A stretch of 20,233 nucleotides of DNA from Saccoglossus kowalevskii (taxonomy: Eukaryota > Hemichordata > Enteropneusta > Harrimaniidae). Below are positions 7,818 through 19,338 of this stretch, in pieces. Made by a program: the position numbers and the translations under genes. Positions within the stretch are counted from its first letter, which is position 1; each line of letters opens with the position of its first letter. The DNA lies in assembly GCF_000003605.2 (NCBI RefSeq), contig NW_003138353.1, positions 5,714 through 25,946 on the forward strand. The letters are read 5' to 3'. Below the pieces are notes generated by a model. It saw only the letters and a list, made by a program, of their open reading frames with translations. It did not search any database and had not been told where the DNA came from.

Positions 7818-10523
7818 CTATAACAATGCAGATTGCACAATACATAGTAGTACCAGGTACACAGTTTCATTGTCAGTCCATTTTCTATGGATGTGCTTGC
7901 ATTGATTGTTACACAAGAAATGACCAATATGAATAGTTATGAATATAATAATATAATGCGCTAAGGGTCTAGACTGCAAGATTAGGCATGCATTTACAGG
8001 ATCTCAGCCTGTATTAATCATTTGTGCATGTTTTTCTTATCAAATGTTTTGATCTCTTAGCTCATGCTAAAAAAACTGTACGCAAACACAACTAACAACA
8101 GGTCAATAGAACAGCACCCATTAATAGATCAGAGTTTAGTAATATCACACACAGATCACGGTTACTAACTGTGCACAACCTCATTTTAACTAGGATGGAC
8201 ATTATTGAAAAGAAAGAACTTTTTGAAGGCCTAATATCCTCAACTAATAATAATGCAGAAAAAAAATATAGAAACATGTATGAATATACAATTTATGTTC
8301 TTTGTATTTAGTCAGTGCATGCTTAATTTATTTTATTTTCAATCAGTTAATTGTTAGAATAAGTAAACAGTTTTGCCATGTATAATCATATGTACTTTTG
8401 AAGAAATACGAGACAGACTGACAGACAAATACAACCTGCTATCAGAAAAAGTCAAACCAACTGTGTAAAGCTGGCATGAATATTGATTGGATTTATATTT
8501 TACAAGTAAAATAACAGTAACACAGTGTTACAGTAGTGAATGTGTTGTTATTTATTTGTGTGTACTTTGCTACATAAGTAACTACCAGCCAAGCTACATT
8601 ATAGTACATATACATTTACTAAGGCTTTTATATCAACTATCACCTTGCATGTACATTGTAGTAGCCATATTAGTTGAACAATCAAATTAAAGCATTCCTT
8701 TAGTAAAATTTAACAAACAAACTTGAAATGCACGGAAAATAATTAAAATGAATAAACAATTCTAACTTGTTATTGCATTACAGCCACATATTTTAATAAT
8801 TATTTGTTTATAGTCCATGGAAACATTATTCTAGCTGTACAGTATTTGTTCTATTAGACATGCACATTTGCTACGTGTACACAACAGCATTTGATCGGAG
8901 CCCTATGGCAAAGTTCAGCTCTATTAAACCCTCAGGGTTGAACTCTGATAGGGTTGGGCCCTAACATAGCTCAGACCATGTATATACATCAGGGCCCAAC
9001 TATCGGGCTGAAATCACACCCTCAATCGTAAGCTCTAATTTCATCTATGGCGGAGACAACATTGTACAGTACTACACACAGTGCTATGATGACAAGTTTT
9101 GATTTCGTAAATGATTTTTTGAGCCTTGCCCAGACACAGTTTTAGAATACATAGTCTAGTGTGTAAAAGACATGGTCATGTACTTCTTTAAAATGTACAA
9201 ATGTGACATGAATTCAAGCCGCTATGCATAATAAATAGAATGAATTATGAAAGTCTGCAACTGACTAATGAGTGTTCACCATATACTGTAGCACATGTGT
9301 CCAGCAATTTTTTGTACAATATTCATATCATTGTTTTTTTTGTATCATACCCTAGCTTCTTATTATAGTGCATATGATTGCTGTTTATAAAACAGGGTCA
9401 AACCATATGAAATTATTTGAAACAAAATCCATTCAGCTGGGTTCAATAATAAATAACGTACATGCAATTGCTGCTCTGTGAACCCATTTTTATGTAGCAT
9501 CACTGTTACTCCCATACGACTTAGCACCCAGGGTACTCCGCTCCAAAAATCATGTTTTTTTTTAGAGATGTGGGTGCTTTGTCCAGCCACCGCTCTTAAA
9601 GTATGCTGATCAGGAGGAAATTGTGTCTTTTGGAAAAATAACATTGCGAATTGAGTCGCCATTGATTTCCACAATACAAGAAAATATAAATGCACATTTT
9701 ATGCACACAATATGGATCACGTAGTATAACAACTTATCATGTAAAAATTATTAGAACCTGTGGGAAAAAAGTGGAATTCAAGATATTTCATAATTATCTT
9801 TGTTGTTGAATGTGTTTGTACATGTATGTGACTTTTGATGATGCAATTTCTACCATGAATTTGTCTGCAGTAATTTATAGTGGAACACAAAAGTGCACTC
9901 GTTCTTTGTCAGTGGCTGTACTGTTAAATATATCTTATGTACATGATAACTTACAGCTTTCTATATTTGTCAAATAAATGTCAAATAGTGAAGAAATTAG
10001 ATACAAAGAACATAGCACAGTATACATTTTGCGTGTATATTTATTACGCATATTATTTTATTCATTATTATTCTAGATCTACTAATACATAGTTACCTGT
10101 GGAAATCAGTGAGCATATTAACTATTTTCATTTACAAATATTCCACAAAATCTTTTAAAGTAGATTATATCGCTAATGTAACAATTTTGCCAAAGAAACT
10201 TGGCCTAACCTGATACTAAAGAGGAGTGGTATGGTGATGGCATTTATTTTGACATAAATTTAGGTTACATATTTATCTATATGTAATTTTACCCGTAGAT
10301 CCCCCATACATGTCACATAGAACAGATTAACAGAATATATATAAATAGTACGATCTGAATTAATGGAGTTTATACAAACTTCACTCGTAAATAAATTAGG
10401 TATATTTATAAAATAATATTCTTAAACATTTGGACAGTACATAATGACACCACAATTGTCCATTCACAAGACATGCATTCTATTGTACATAATTGCAAAC
10501 TGGAGACAGAAGAGGCCAAATGA
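7818..10523. other. AT-rich non-coding stretch with one hairpin-dense spot
   Basis: Across these 2.7 kb I see no conserved coding exon, tandem array or element end. The exception is the GC-richer dyad region at 8899-9010. A 110-codon minus frame at 9695-9363 contains no motif I can place and lacks splice or homology support. Confidence 0.5.
8927..9007. repeat. Inverted-repeat region (hairpin-forming)
   Basis: GTTGGGCCCT (8953-8962) and AGGGCCCAAC (8991-9000) are perfect inverse copies separated by 28 nt. The stem extends by GATA/TATC (8947-8950 with 9001-9004) across a two-base bulge. Just upstream AACCCT-C-AGGGTT (8927-8939) forms a second small palindrome, and AGTTCA (8911-8916) pairs with TGAACT (8939-8944). 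Confidence 0.8.
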
Positions 10524-10969
10524 AACCAGCAACCTGTCGGCCGAGATAGCTCCGCTGTTAGCATTGCACATTTCATTTCCTGAATTCAAAAATGTCACTT
10601 CACCAAAAATGACAAAAACATTCATTAATTATTAAAGATATCATTACAAAATGAACAAATCTGACAAAGGTCCACATGTAGTACCTATATATGTAATATC
10701 AAAGCAATTGGACTTGTGGTTTTTAACAAGAAGGTGAAAATATCATTACCAAAAATGACAAAACTATTTGAGAACATGAGAATTGAATATACAATCACAA
10801 AATGAACAAATCTGAGAGGTCAACATGTAGTACAGATATATATATATAATATCAAAGCAATCAGACTTGCTGTTTTCAACAAGAAGTCGAAAAAGTAAAA
10901 AGTTGACACGAACGACGGACAATGACTCCTATGATAAGCTCCGCTTGACTAAATCTACAGTTTAGCTAA
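10524..10969 (+). mobile_element. Family-1 hairpin-ended repeat, copy C, decayed
   Basis: The 5' end reads AACCAGCAACCTGTCGGCCG, with TAGCTCCGCTGT intact at 10547-10558. Two diverged core units follow (ccacatgtagtacc near 10671 and a variant near 10822). The 3' hairpin has kept its left arm (10937-10945) but the right arm has drifted to AGTTTAGCT (10959-10967). It looks older than copies B and D. It directly abuts the second 150-bp repeat array. Confidence 0.75.
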
Positions 10970-10984
10970 TAGAAATTAATTAGC

Positions 10985-11600
10985 CTTCCAAACAAGAAGC
11001 TTGGTAACTAATATTTGTTATATGAAAACATTGTGATCCACACTACTGAAATTTATGAACTCCAAACTAATTAAGTTGTTGCAATGTCTTAGAGTATTTA
11101 TGTACCAAGATTCGCTGAAATAATATAATAAGTACATGAGATATTGATAGAAAAACTAAAATCTGACTAATTATTATGCAAATAAGGTAATTAATATGCA
11201 CAAATATTTCATTGAAATGTGATAAGTGCTTGAAATATCAGTGGAAAAGACACAAATTTACTTATTATGCAAATTAGGTAATTAATGTGCACATTTTTAT
11301 TCAAAACTAATTGGGTATGTGCATATGTACCAAGTTTCATTGAAATGATATGATTAGTACTGTAATATCTGGGGAAAATCCGAAAATGTACTAATTATGC
11401 AAATGATATAAATGGATATTAACCCAAAACTAGTTAGTTCCATGGATTGTCCTTGAGATAGCAGAGGAAATGTCAAAAATTTACTAATTATGCAAATTAG
11501 GTTATAAATATGTATGTAACATTAGCCTGGAGTATCTATGCATCAAGTTTCATCAAAAACCAACATATAGTTCTTGAGATATCAGTGGAACAGACACACG
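10985..11600 (+). repeat. Tandem array of about 110-150-bp units, family 2, second array
   Basis: Four to five diverged units repeat the blocks of the first array in the same orientation: ATGTACCAAG.TTC (near 11099 and 11327, variant 11535), GAGATAT(C/T)..TGGAA, and AATTATGCAAAT(T/A)AGGT (near 11168, 11263, 11391 and 11485). The end, GAGATATCAGTGGAACAGAC (11576-11595), leads into a short degenerate CATA stretch. Confidence 0.82.
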
Positions 11601-11670
11601 TACAAATAATGTACCTACATACATACAGTCGCACTAACTTCCATTGTGTGCTTTGCACATGGAGTCAATA
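11601..11670 (+). mobile_element. Short CATA tract and 3' hairpin end of the second family-2 element
   Basis: After ACCTACATACATACAG, the segment 11637-11665 folds as ACT-CCAT-GTGC, loop TTT, GCAC-ATGG-AGT, with a TGT bulge. The 3' segment after the first array (3070-3098) is similar but pairs less well. This places a hairpin after the microsatellite, the same order as in families 1 and 3. Confidence 0.6.
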
Positions 11671-12465
11671 ATTGCTTGTATTATTTAAATAGCAATCAAA
11701 AACTCTCCTTGACTTGCCTGAAATAATTTGTATTGCAGGCTTTTGTTTTGAAGGTTTGCATAATTTTTAGTAATTTTTCACTCTGTACAATAGCAGAAAA
11801 GAAGCACCATAGCACATATTTTTTTATTATACACATGTAAAACAGCCAAAATAATATATATATCCCACTTAAAACCTTTATTCATACATTTTATCAAATT
11901 TAATTACTGTGCTATTTTATTTATTACATTGCCAGGCAACACGTTTTAATACAATCTTTTATGAATACAGAACAGTACACTAATAATAATCCCACCTGTT
12001 AAGAGCAGGCAACGACAGGATTTTGAGAACAATTGGAAGAAAACATTTTATAAATTCAATACAATGTTAAGTATCACATTTTTCCCATAATTATGGTTGT
12101 TGCAAGGTTGCACTGCATCACATTCGATACAAGACTAATAGTGATGCATACAACGCAAGTAAAACATTGTTTACATGAAAATTGAGCACAGGCTGCATGA
12201 CGACCACCGTCCTTTAACATGTCCTCATTTGTATTATAGTATCCTAATTTATTATTTATTATTATTTAAATGAAAAAACTCTTTCTAATTAATGATTTAA
12301 ATTTACAAGAATTTTTTGCTCATACATGTATACTTGAAGCAATAACAATAAGACTGTAAACTGCACAATTCAATGGTTATCCAAGTTTACAATGAAAACA
12401 TGTAATCATTCTACATACTCAAATTGTACAGGGTTCACATAAATTAACAAGAAAATTGCAGAGTT

Positions 12466-12496
12466 CCGCACCCCCACCCCCACCCCCACCCCAGCC
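12466..12496 (-). other. Potential G-quadruplex tract
   Basis: The plus strand carries consecutive CCCCCA units ending in CCCC. The minus strand therefore has at least four runs of four or five G separated by single T, the classic intramolecular quadruplex pattern. It is an isolated GC-rich spot. Confidence 0.8.
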
Positions 12497-14137
12497 CTCT
12501 AAATTAAATTGTATATGCCCCCTCTAGATAACTATAGGTGTCCTAAGGAAGGGCATATGCAATTAAATTTGACAACAAAAGAGGGTAGGGATAGGGTGCA
12601 AAATGAACACTTTACAGAAAATTTAAAAGAATGATTATGTGTACCGTTAAAATAGTGTCATCACAAATGCTTTTTGAAACCATTGTGTATTGTCATACAC
12701 AAATGAACATGATTTGTAATTGGAAACTTTCAAGTACAAACTCCCCCAAAATGTTCATGATACAGTTTTCTGTTGCATGACTAATAAGTGTTATATTTTA
12801 TTAATTAATTCAACTATTTAATGCCAAGGATGAAAAAAACATGGCCATTACAATTTTTAACTTAGAGGGTTCTAACCAGCTTGCATATCATTAACATCTC
12901 AACATGAATTATTAAGTAAATGGAATATTTGTTGTAATTTATTAAATATTAAAGAAGCCTATTACAAGTGGTTTACCCATCATGCACCATTAGAAATTTT
13001 AGGGGTGGTAAATCTTGAGGAAAAAAATATACAAAATTTAGAAAAGACCAAAAGAAAAATATCCTTAAAACAACTAGAAATGTGTCAATCACAAAGAGTC
13101 TGCTTGCTGTTATAACTATGACCAAAAACATTTTGAAGTTACCAACACGTTTTGAGTAATTTCTAAAATCACTAGGCCAGTAATGTAACATTTGCCACAA
13201 TGTGGAAAGTAGAGTGAAAATGATAATAAATAGTGACAGTTTATTTAAAACATGGTTGCTTGGGAGACAGCTTTCTTAGTGTGTGCATATATGTACACAT
13301 GACTAGGACCACCAACATATTTTCTATGCGAAAAAGACCTAAATAAAATTCAAATGTATGTTCAAACATCACATTTTTATTCACATTTGATCCAGTTCTC
13401 TATAGTTTTCTTGAGTGGTGGTATTTATGTTTACATTGGTTGGTTGCTTGCTTGCCCTGTCATTTTTTGCAAATTCATCACAAGTTGTCTAAAATGATTA
13501 CTGCATACACAATGCATTGCAGGGATTGTTATTGGCTAAAAGAAGGGAAGTTATACAACCACATTTCCTGCATTCAGGTTTCATATGAGCGATGTTAAGC
13601 AGAGTAGGTAAACAATTTACCACAAATGAAGAGAAATTCTAGTGATTGACAAATTCACAAGATCTAGGGGATTTGGAAAGTCCGTGTGATGAAATGCCAT
13701 GAGACATGTAATTGGCAGTTCGACCAATAGCATCACTGTGGATCGTGCTGAAGGATGAATGACAAACAGAGATATAGAGAACTGGTCATAAAAGGGGGTG
13801 TGTCTGAAAAGACACCGCCCAGCCTAAGACCTCAACAAAAAATTTGTAATATGACACACACAATTGATAAAGAAAAGCAAAAGAAAGTTACAGCAATAAT
13901 TTCTATGGCTGTGCTACAATAAAAAAAAAGTACTGCCAATTTTGTCAAAGAAAATTGCTGTCAGTCTGCAATCTTAGAAAAAAAATCATACATGTACAAC
14001 TCAGTTTTGAAGAATAAAAGGTCCAATAACCTCTAAAAAAAACACACTGGAAGAAACCCAAACCCTACAATCCGGATGGACCAAGTCCAATCAGGGACTA
14101 AATACAAATGAAAAAAATTATTCCCACCATAGTTTTA

Positions 14138-14149
14138 CCCCCCCCCCCC
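14138..14149 (+). repeat. C12 homopolymer
   Basis: An uninterrupted run of 12 C follows AGTTTTA and precedes TTTCC. Its length may be uncertain in assembled reads. Confidence 0.95.
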
Positions 14150-15466
14150 TTTCCAAGTTTTCACTTTTGAACCACTTGTATAAAAACACATTCGTTATAT
14201 TGATACAAATGTACATTATTCTAAGTGAATATTTCACATAGATTGAGACAACAGGAAGTGAATGTCTCTCCACCAGCTGTGTCACTATATAGTACATGAA
14301 CTAATAACGTCATTAGTACGGCATCAGATGTAAGTTAGCACTACAATTTATTGTGCTAATGTCCACAAACGAGGAACAAGTATGCTATACATTTCAAATG
14401 TAGGATGGTATGGAAGAATTCAATTAGCAAATATGTACCTTCATTTGAATGGGACTGCTGTTAAACAACTGACATGGATTAAACACAACCACAAGGTAGA
14501 AAATGTATAGAGACTTTACCTCACTAAACATCACCAGACTAAGGAATATGTTTTTACTCAGCACAGCCAAAACAAATGTAAATATAGATAGTAAGCCTGT
14601 AAGCTTATAATGACTATACAGGTCAACTATTGTCACAGAGGTCATCAATACATACAATGGTACAATGCACTGGACACTGTCCAAAGGTCATCTGATTTGT
14701 CAACACAATCAAATCACGTCACGTCACACCTTTACAAGGAAAACCCAGTTTTATTAGCAAAGCTAAAATCTGGAGTTTATTGCAAAATAAATGCAACTTC
14801 AGAGAACTACAGACTGTATAACTACAAGATAAATTGAAAGATCTATAGCAAAACAGGGTAAAAATATTTACATGTAGCATGCACAGGTAGAAAAAAAAAT
14901 ACATAGTGGCATTACCAAATATGTAAAACCATTTATTTTCACTGCCGTTTAATTTCACAAACTAGGCAGACAGACAATGAGTTTATTTACATGTTTTCAT
15001 GGATTTTACTTATCGGCAAAAATACCGAATAATTAATGAATTTTCAGTAGAGGCCAGTGATCAATTGTTGGTCACATTTACATGTGCAACTAATCAGTAA
15101 ATAAAAGCTTTAGTTCCTGGCAGAAAATCCTTGCTTGATAATCTACAGTAAGACTCTGGTACAATGATAGGCAGGTTACAATCAATGCCATTCAGATCAC
15201 TATCACCTATCAGGTAAAAAATAATTGACAGTGTGACAAAGGTAAGCCTGTATTTTCTGCAATATGATCAGACATTTTGAAAACCGTATGGAATCAGCAT
15301 GGGATATGTGCATAAGTAACCCATAAAAAGAATAGCTATTTTCAAAAATGTTGCATGCATGTATGATGTAAAATTATGAACAAGAGCTACCACGACAGGT
15401 GGAAGAACTGAGCTTGAAGCTACACTATGCATTTGCAAACACATATTGGATGACAGTAAAATAGCT

Positions 15467-15568
15467 ACAAGCAGCCTCTCGACTGAGGTACATTCTAGCT
15501 CTGCTGTTACTATAGATTATCATCATGAAACAAACAAATTTGAGAGAGGTCTATACAAGGTAGAAGTA
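15467..15568 (+). mobile_element. Family-1 repeat, copy E, internally deleted fragment
   Basis: ACAAGCAGCCTCTCGACTGA followed by TAGCTCTGCTGTTA matches the family 5' end with changes. It jumps straight to the last core unit (CAAATTTGAGAGAGGTCTA) and stops before the GAC tract and hairpin. Copy D begins immediately after it. Confidence 0.7.
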
Positions 15569-16910
15569 AAACAAGCAGCCTGTCGGCTGAGATACATGTA
15601 GCTCCGCTGTTAGCAATTCACATTTCAATTAAAGAACTGAAGATATCATTAGAAAATGAACAATATGTATAGTACATTGTATCAAAGTAATCAGACTTAC
15701 TGTTCTCAACAAGAATTCGAAAAACTACATCTTTTTACCAAAAATATTCATCAAAATTAGATAATTGAAGATATCATCACAAAATGAACAAATCTGAGAG
15801 AGGTCCACATGTAGTACCTATATATGTAATATCAAAGCAATCAAGACTTGCCGTTTTTAACAAGAAGTCGAAAATATCACTTTTTACCAAAAATGACAAA
15901 AATATTCATCAAAATTAGAGAATTAAAGATATCATCACGAAATGAACAAATCTGAGAGGGGTCCACATGTAGTACCTATATATGTAATATCAAAGCAATC
16001 AAGACTTACCATTTTTTTCACAAGTAGAAAATATCACTTTTTACCAAAAATTACAAAAATATTCACCAAAATTAGAGAATGAAAGATATCATCACAAAAT
16101 TAACAAATCTGAGAGAGGTCCACATGTAGTACCTATATATGTACATGTAATATCAAAGCAATCGGACTTGCCTTTTTTTACAAGATGTCGAAAATATCAC
16201 TTTTTACCAAAAATGACAAAAATATTCATCAAAATTAGAGAATTAAAGATATCATCACAAAATTAACAAATCTGAGAGAGGTCCACATGTAGTACCTATA
16301 TATGTACATGTAATATCAAAGCAATCGGACTTGCCTTTTTTTACAAGATGTCGAAAATATCACTTTTTACCAAAAATGACAAAAATATTCATCAAAATTA
16401 GAGAACTAAAGATATCATTACAAAATGAACAAATCTGAGAGAGATCCACATGTAGTACCTATATATGTAATATCAAAGCAATTGGACTTGCGGTTTTTAA
16501 CAAGAAGTCGAAAATATCACTTTTTACCAAAAATGACAAAAATATTCATCAAAATTAGAGAATTAAAGATATCATCACAAAATTAACAAATCTGAGAGAG
16601 GTCCACATGTAGTACCTATATATGTACATGTAATATCAAAGCAATCGGACTTGCCTTTTTTTACAAGATGTCGAAAATATCACTTTTTACCAAAAATGAC
16701 AAAAATATTCATCAAAATTAGAGAATTGAAGATATCAACATGAAATGAACAAACCTAAGAGAGGTCTACCCAAGGTACATATACACCAAGTATCAAAGCA
16801 TTCAGGCTAGTAGTTTTCAAGAAGAAAAAATAAAACATTGACACGGACGACGACGGACAATCACTCATATGATAAGCTCCGCTTGACAAAGTCGACAGCG
16901 GAGCTAAAAA
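15569..16910 (+). mobile_element. Family-1 hairpin-ended repeat, copy D, with expanded core
   Basis: The 5' end is AAACAAGCAGCCTGTCGGCT, with a CATGTA insertion just before GCTCCGCTGT (15601-15610). About seven core units follow; the CCACATGTAGTACC anchors are at 15804, 15963, 16120, 16283, 16446 (preceded by GAGAGAGAT) and 16603, a spacing of 157-163 bp. The 3' end has a short GAC tract, hairpin arms at 16875-16883 and 16897-16905, and CTAAAAA ending at 16910. This is the longest copy, through unit amplification. Confidence 0.85.
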
Positions 16911-18857
16911 TGTAGAAAACAAAAATCAGACAACACAATCACACTGTCATGCAGGTGTGTTTTACAGCAGTTTGAGTCAGGTTTTTGCACACTTCTCTTC
17001 CCAACATGTTTTCTATCCAAGTTATGTGATACCACACAACATGTGTTGCATTAAGCATTTCTATATATTTTATTGACATACAAGAGCATAGCGAATAATT
17101 TTATTAAACAGTTTTCAACAACAAACATTTTTGACAACACTGATCGGTTCAGTTCCAGTAATACTCTTATCAATAAGTTCCGCCTACCAGATCAATACAA
17201 CAAAGCATGACTTCAACATTCTCAGAAAAAACACCTCAGTCCCATTAAAAACTGCTGTGACTATAAAATAAAAGGAAATGAGCTATTCTCGTATAGAGTT
17301 GGTCTGGCGGTTGGGGTCACTAGCACAATACTTCCATAATTTTACCTCCTACATATAGTTTCCCAATTCATCTCTTGTATTTTGTACATACATATCTAGA
17401 CTCCAAAATTTACTTATTGCTATTCCTAGTTCTACTGTTTTTGTCATAGTGTAGCAACCCTGTAAATTGAGAAAGGATACACATGCTATTCCCTAACATG
17501 AAAAATCCCATATATTTTGCAAGGTTATTCAATTAAAAAAAAAAAAACTCTCACACACAAACATTGTGGTATACACTGACTGTCGAATTGTATCCTTTTT
17601 TCTGCAATTGTGGAAATGAGTCGATGAACCATGACTCATCATGTCCAAGTGCCACCAATGGGTGCTTTAGGTAATTAAAAATCACTAATTATTACTGTGT
17701 TGTTACTAGAAAATGCTACAATAGCACCTGGTAATCAAAAAGAAAAAGATCTCTTAAATTGACACAATGATTTTAACAAACGGCATTAACATGGCAACCA
17801 CAATCTGAATAATATATTTTTTAAATCGAATAACAAGTTCACATCTGTTTTATGCTGACATGACTATTGCATACTAGTCATCCTGGAGTAAACCAATACA
17901 TGTACCACCCTTCAAAGAAGGCTTAAGAATTGTGCCGCCACCACAAGTTACATTTATATGTCGATGTAAAGGCCACAAAATACAGATGTAAACAAAATAT
18001 ATGCAAGAACTATAATAATAGGTTATGCTAAATAAACACAAAATTATTAATGATTGGTCAGCTATACTAAGAAAATTATTTCAAATTTGTCGTTTTATCT
18101 TTATCAATAAATATAAAATGCCTAAACCTAAAAATAATGTCACCATATTTCCCTAAGTTATAGTGTATCATGATTTCGTGGAACTGTACAGGGTATCTTA
18201 CAATCTGCATCATTTGGAAATATGATTACTAGGTATTTCCAATATAATGCAGGCAAAAGTCAAATTGTATTTTATAGACTTGCAGTAATTGGTCACCACT
18301 TTGCTCAGTTTGATTTACACACCAAGCAACTGGACCAGGGAACATGTATAATAAGGGGTTGAACAAACAAACAAACACACACACACACACACACACATAA
18401 ACAAACAAATAAATATTTAACGGTGTTGGTGGTTGCAAAAAAGAAATTTGATACAGGATGAAGACAGCAATGATGGACACTCGCCTACAGATTGTATACC
18501 AACAGCTTCACCAAATTTGCTTTTTATATCCCCCCATCCATCCAAGCCCTGCCAGCCCAGAGTTTCAAATGGTAAGCCTCATATTACAAATTTGTCAGTT
18601 CACTGGATACTTTAGCTATGTTTAAGTATAAAAGTGCATGTCATTAACTTGCAGGTTATCTGTAGTAATACAAGCAGCAAGAAGAGATCAAATAAGTAAG
18701 ACCAGTGAATTAGCATTCCATGAATATATACATGTATACAGTTCACTAAAAAGTGATTAAATTGCAAATCAACACAAACATATATATTAACAGTGTTTCA
18801 TTAACACTTCTGCTGCCATTTTAAAAACAGTATTCAGTTGAATCAGTTTAAATACAT
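16911..18857. other. 1.9-kb AT-rich non-coding stretch
   Basis: Nothing coding was recognised. It contains an A12 run near 17535 and an (AC)n with CAAA flanks at 18363-18410. The small frames around 18229-18615 arise from the CA repeat and from chance. Confidence 0.5.
18363..18415 (+). repeat. (CA)n microsatellite flanked by CAAA repeats
   Basis: CAAACAAACAAA, then about eleven CA units, then AAACAAACAAATAAA. A simple compound repeat. Confidence 0.93.
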
Positions 18858-19338
18858 ATAGGTTGTACAAACTATAGTGGGTTCATATAGGCTGTACAAA
18901 CTATAGTGGGTTCATACAGGCTATACAAACTATAGTGGGTTCATATAGGCTGTACAAACTATAGTGGGTTCATATAGGCTGTACAAACTATAGTGGGTTC
19001 ATATAGGCTGTACAAACTATAGTGGGTTCATATAGGCTATACAAACTATAGTGGGTTCATATAGGCTGTACAAACTATAGTGGGTTCATATAGGCTGTAC
19101 AAACTATAGTGGGTTCATATAGGCTGTACAAACTATAGTGGGTTCATATAGGCTGTACAAACTATAGTGGGTTCATATAGGCTGTACAAACTATAGTGGG
19201 TTCATATAGGCTGTACAAATTATAAGGGGTTCATATAGGTTGTACAAACTGTACTATAGTGGGTACATACAGGTTGTATAAATTATAGTGGGTTCATACA
19301 GGTTGTACAAACTATAGTGGGTTCATACAGGCTGTACA
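18858..19338 (+). repeat. 29-bp minisatellite, about 16.5 copies
   Basis: The unit contains ATAGGCTGTACAAAC followed by TATAGTGGGTTCAT. Units start every 29 bp from 18858 to 19206. Unit 14 (19235) carries a 5-bp GTACT insertion, and the last two and a half units switch ATAGG to ACAGG. Units 2 to 12 are nearly identical, apart from TGTACA to TATACA in units 3 and 7. Each unit includes the palindrome ACTATAGT. Confidence 0.97.

Larger units (their letters stand above)
11671..15466. other. 3.8-kb AT-rich non-coding stretch
   Basis: No conserved exon, RNA gene or mobile-element end was recognised. Noted inside it are a G4-capable C-rich tract (12466-12496), a C12 homopolymer (14138-14149) and a small hairpin with a GAAA loop (stem GTGTCT/AGACAC, about 13799-13814). 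Open frames of 75-86 codons on either strand (12973-13200, 14424-14684, 14610-14958) overlap one another and show no family signature. Confidence 0.5.

Noticed and set aside
9363..9695. 110-codon minus-strand frame
   Set aside because: The longest closed frame in the right-hand part, but there is no recognisable domain, its composition is mixed and no flanking splice sites continue it. Not enough for a gene call.
13700..13830. Possible structured RNA (hammerhead-like or tRNA-like; GTTCGACCA near 13717; GAAA-loop hairpin near 13806)
   Set aside because: The hammerhead core CTGANGA...GAAA is absent, the B-box does not match at its last position and no cloverleaf could be drawn.
14725..14760. 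Minus-strand segment ending AAAG|GTGTGA in the phase required by exon a
   Set aside because: The open frame upstream shows no SPATS2-like residues, and donor-like sites of this quality are common.
18858..19338. CRISPR-like regular 29-bp repeat
   Set aside because: Units are directly contiguous with no spacers and the context is eukaryotic, so it is a minisatellite.
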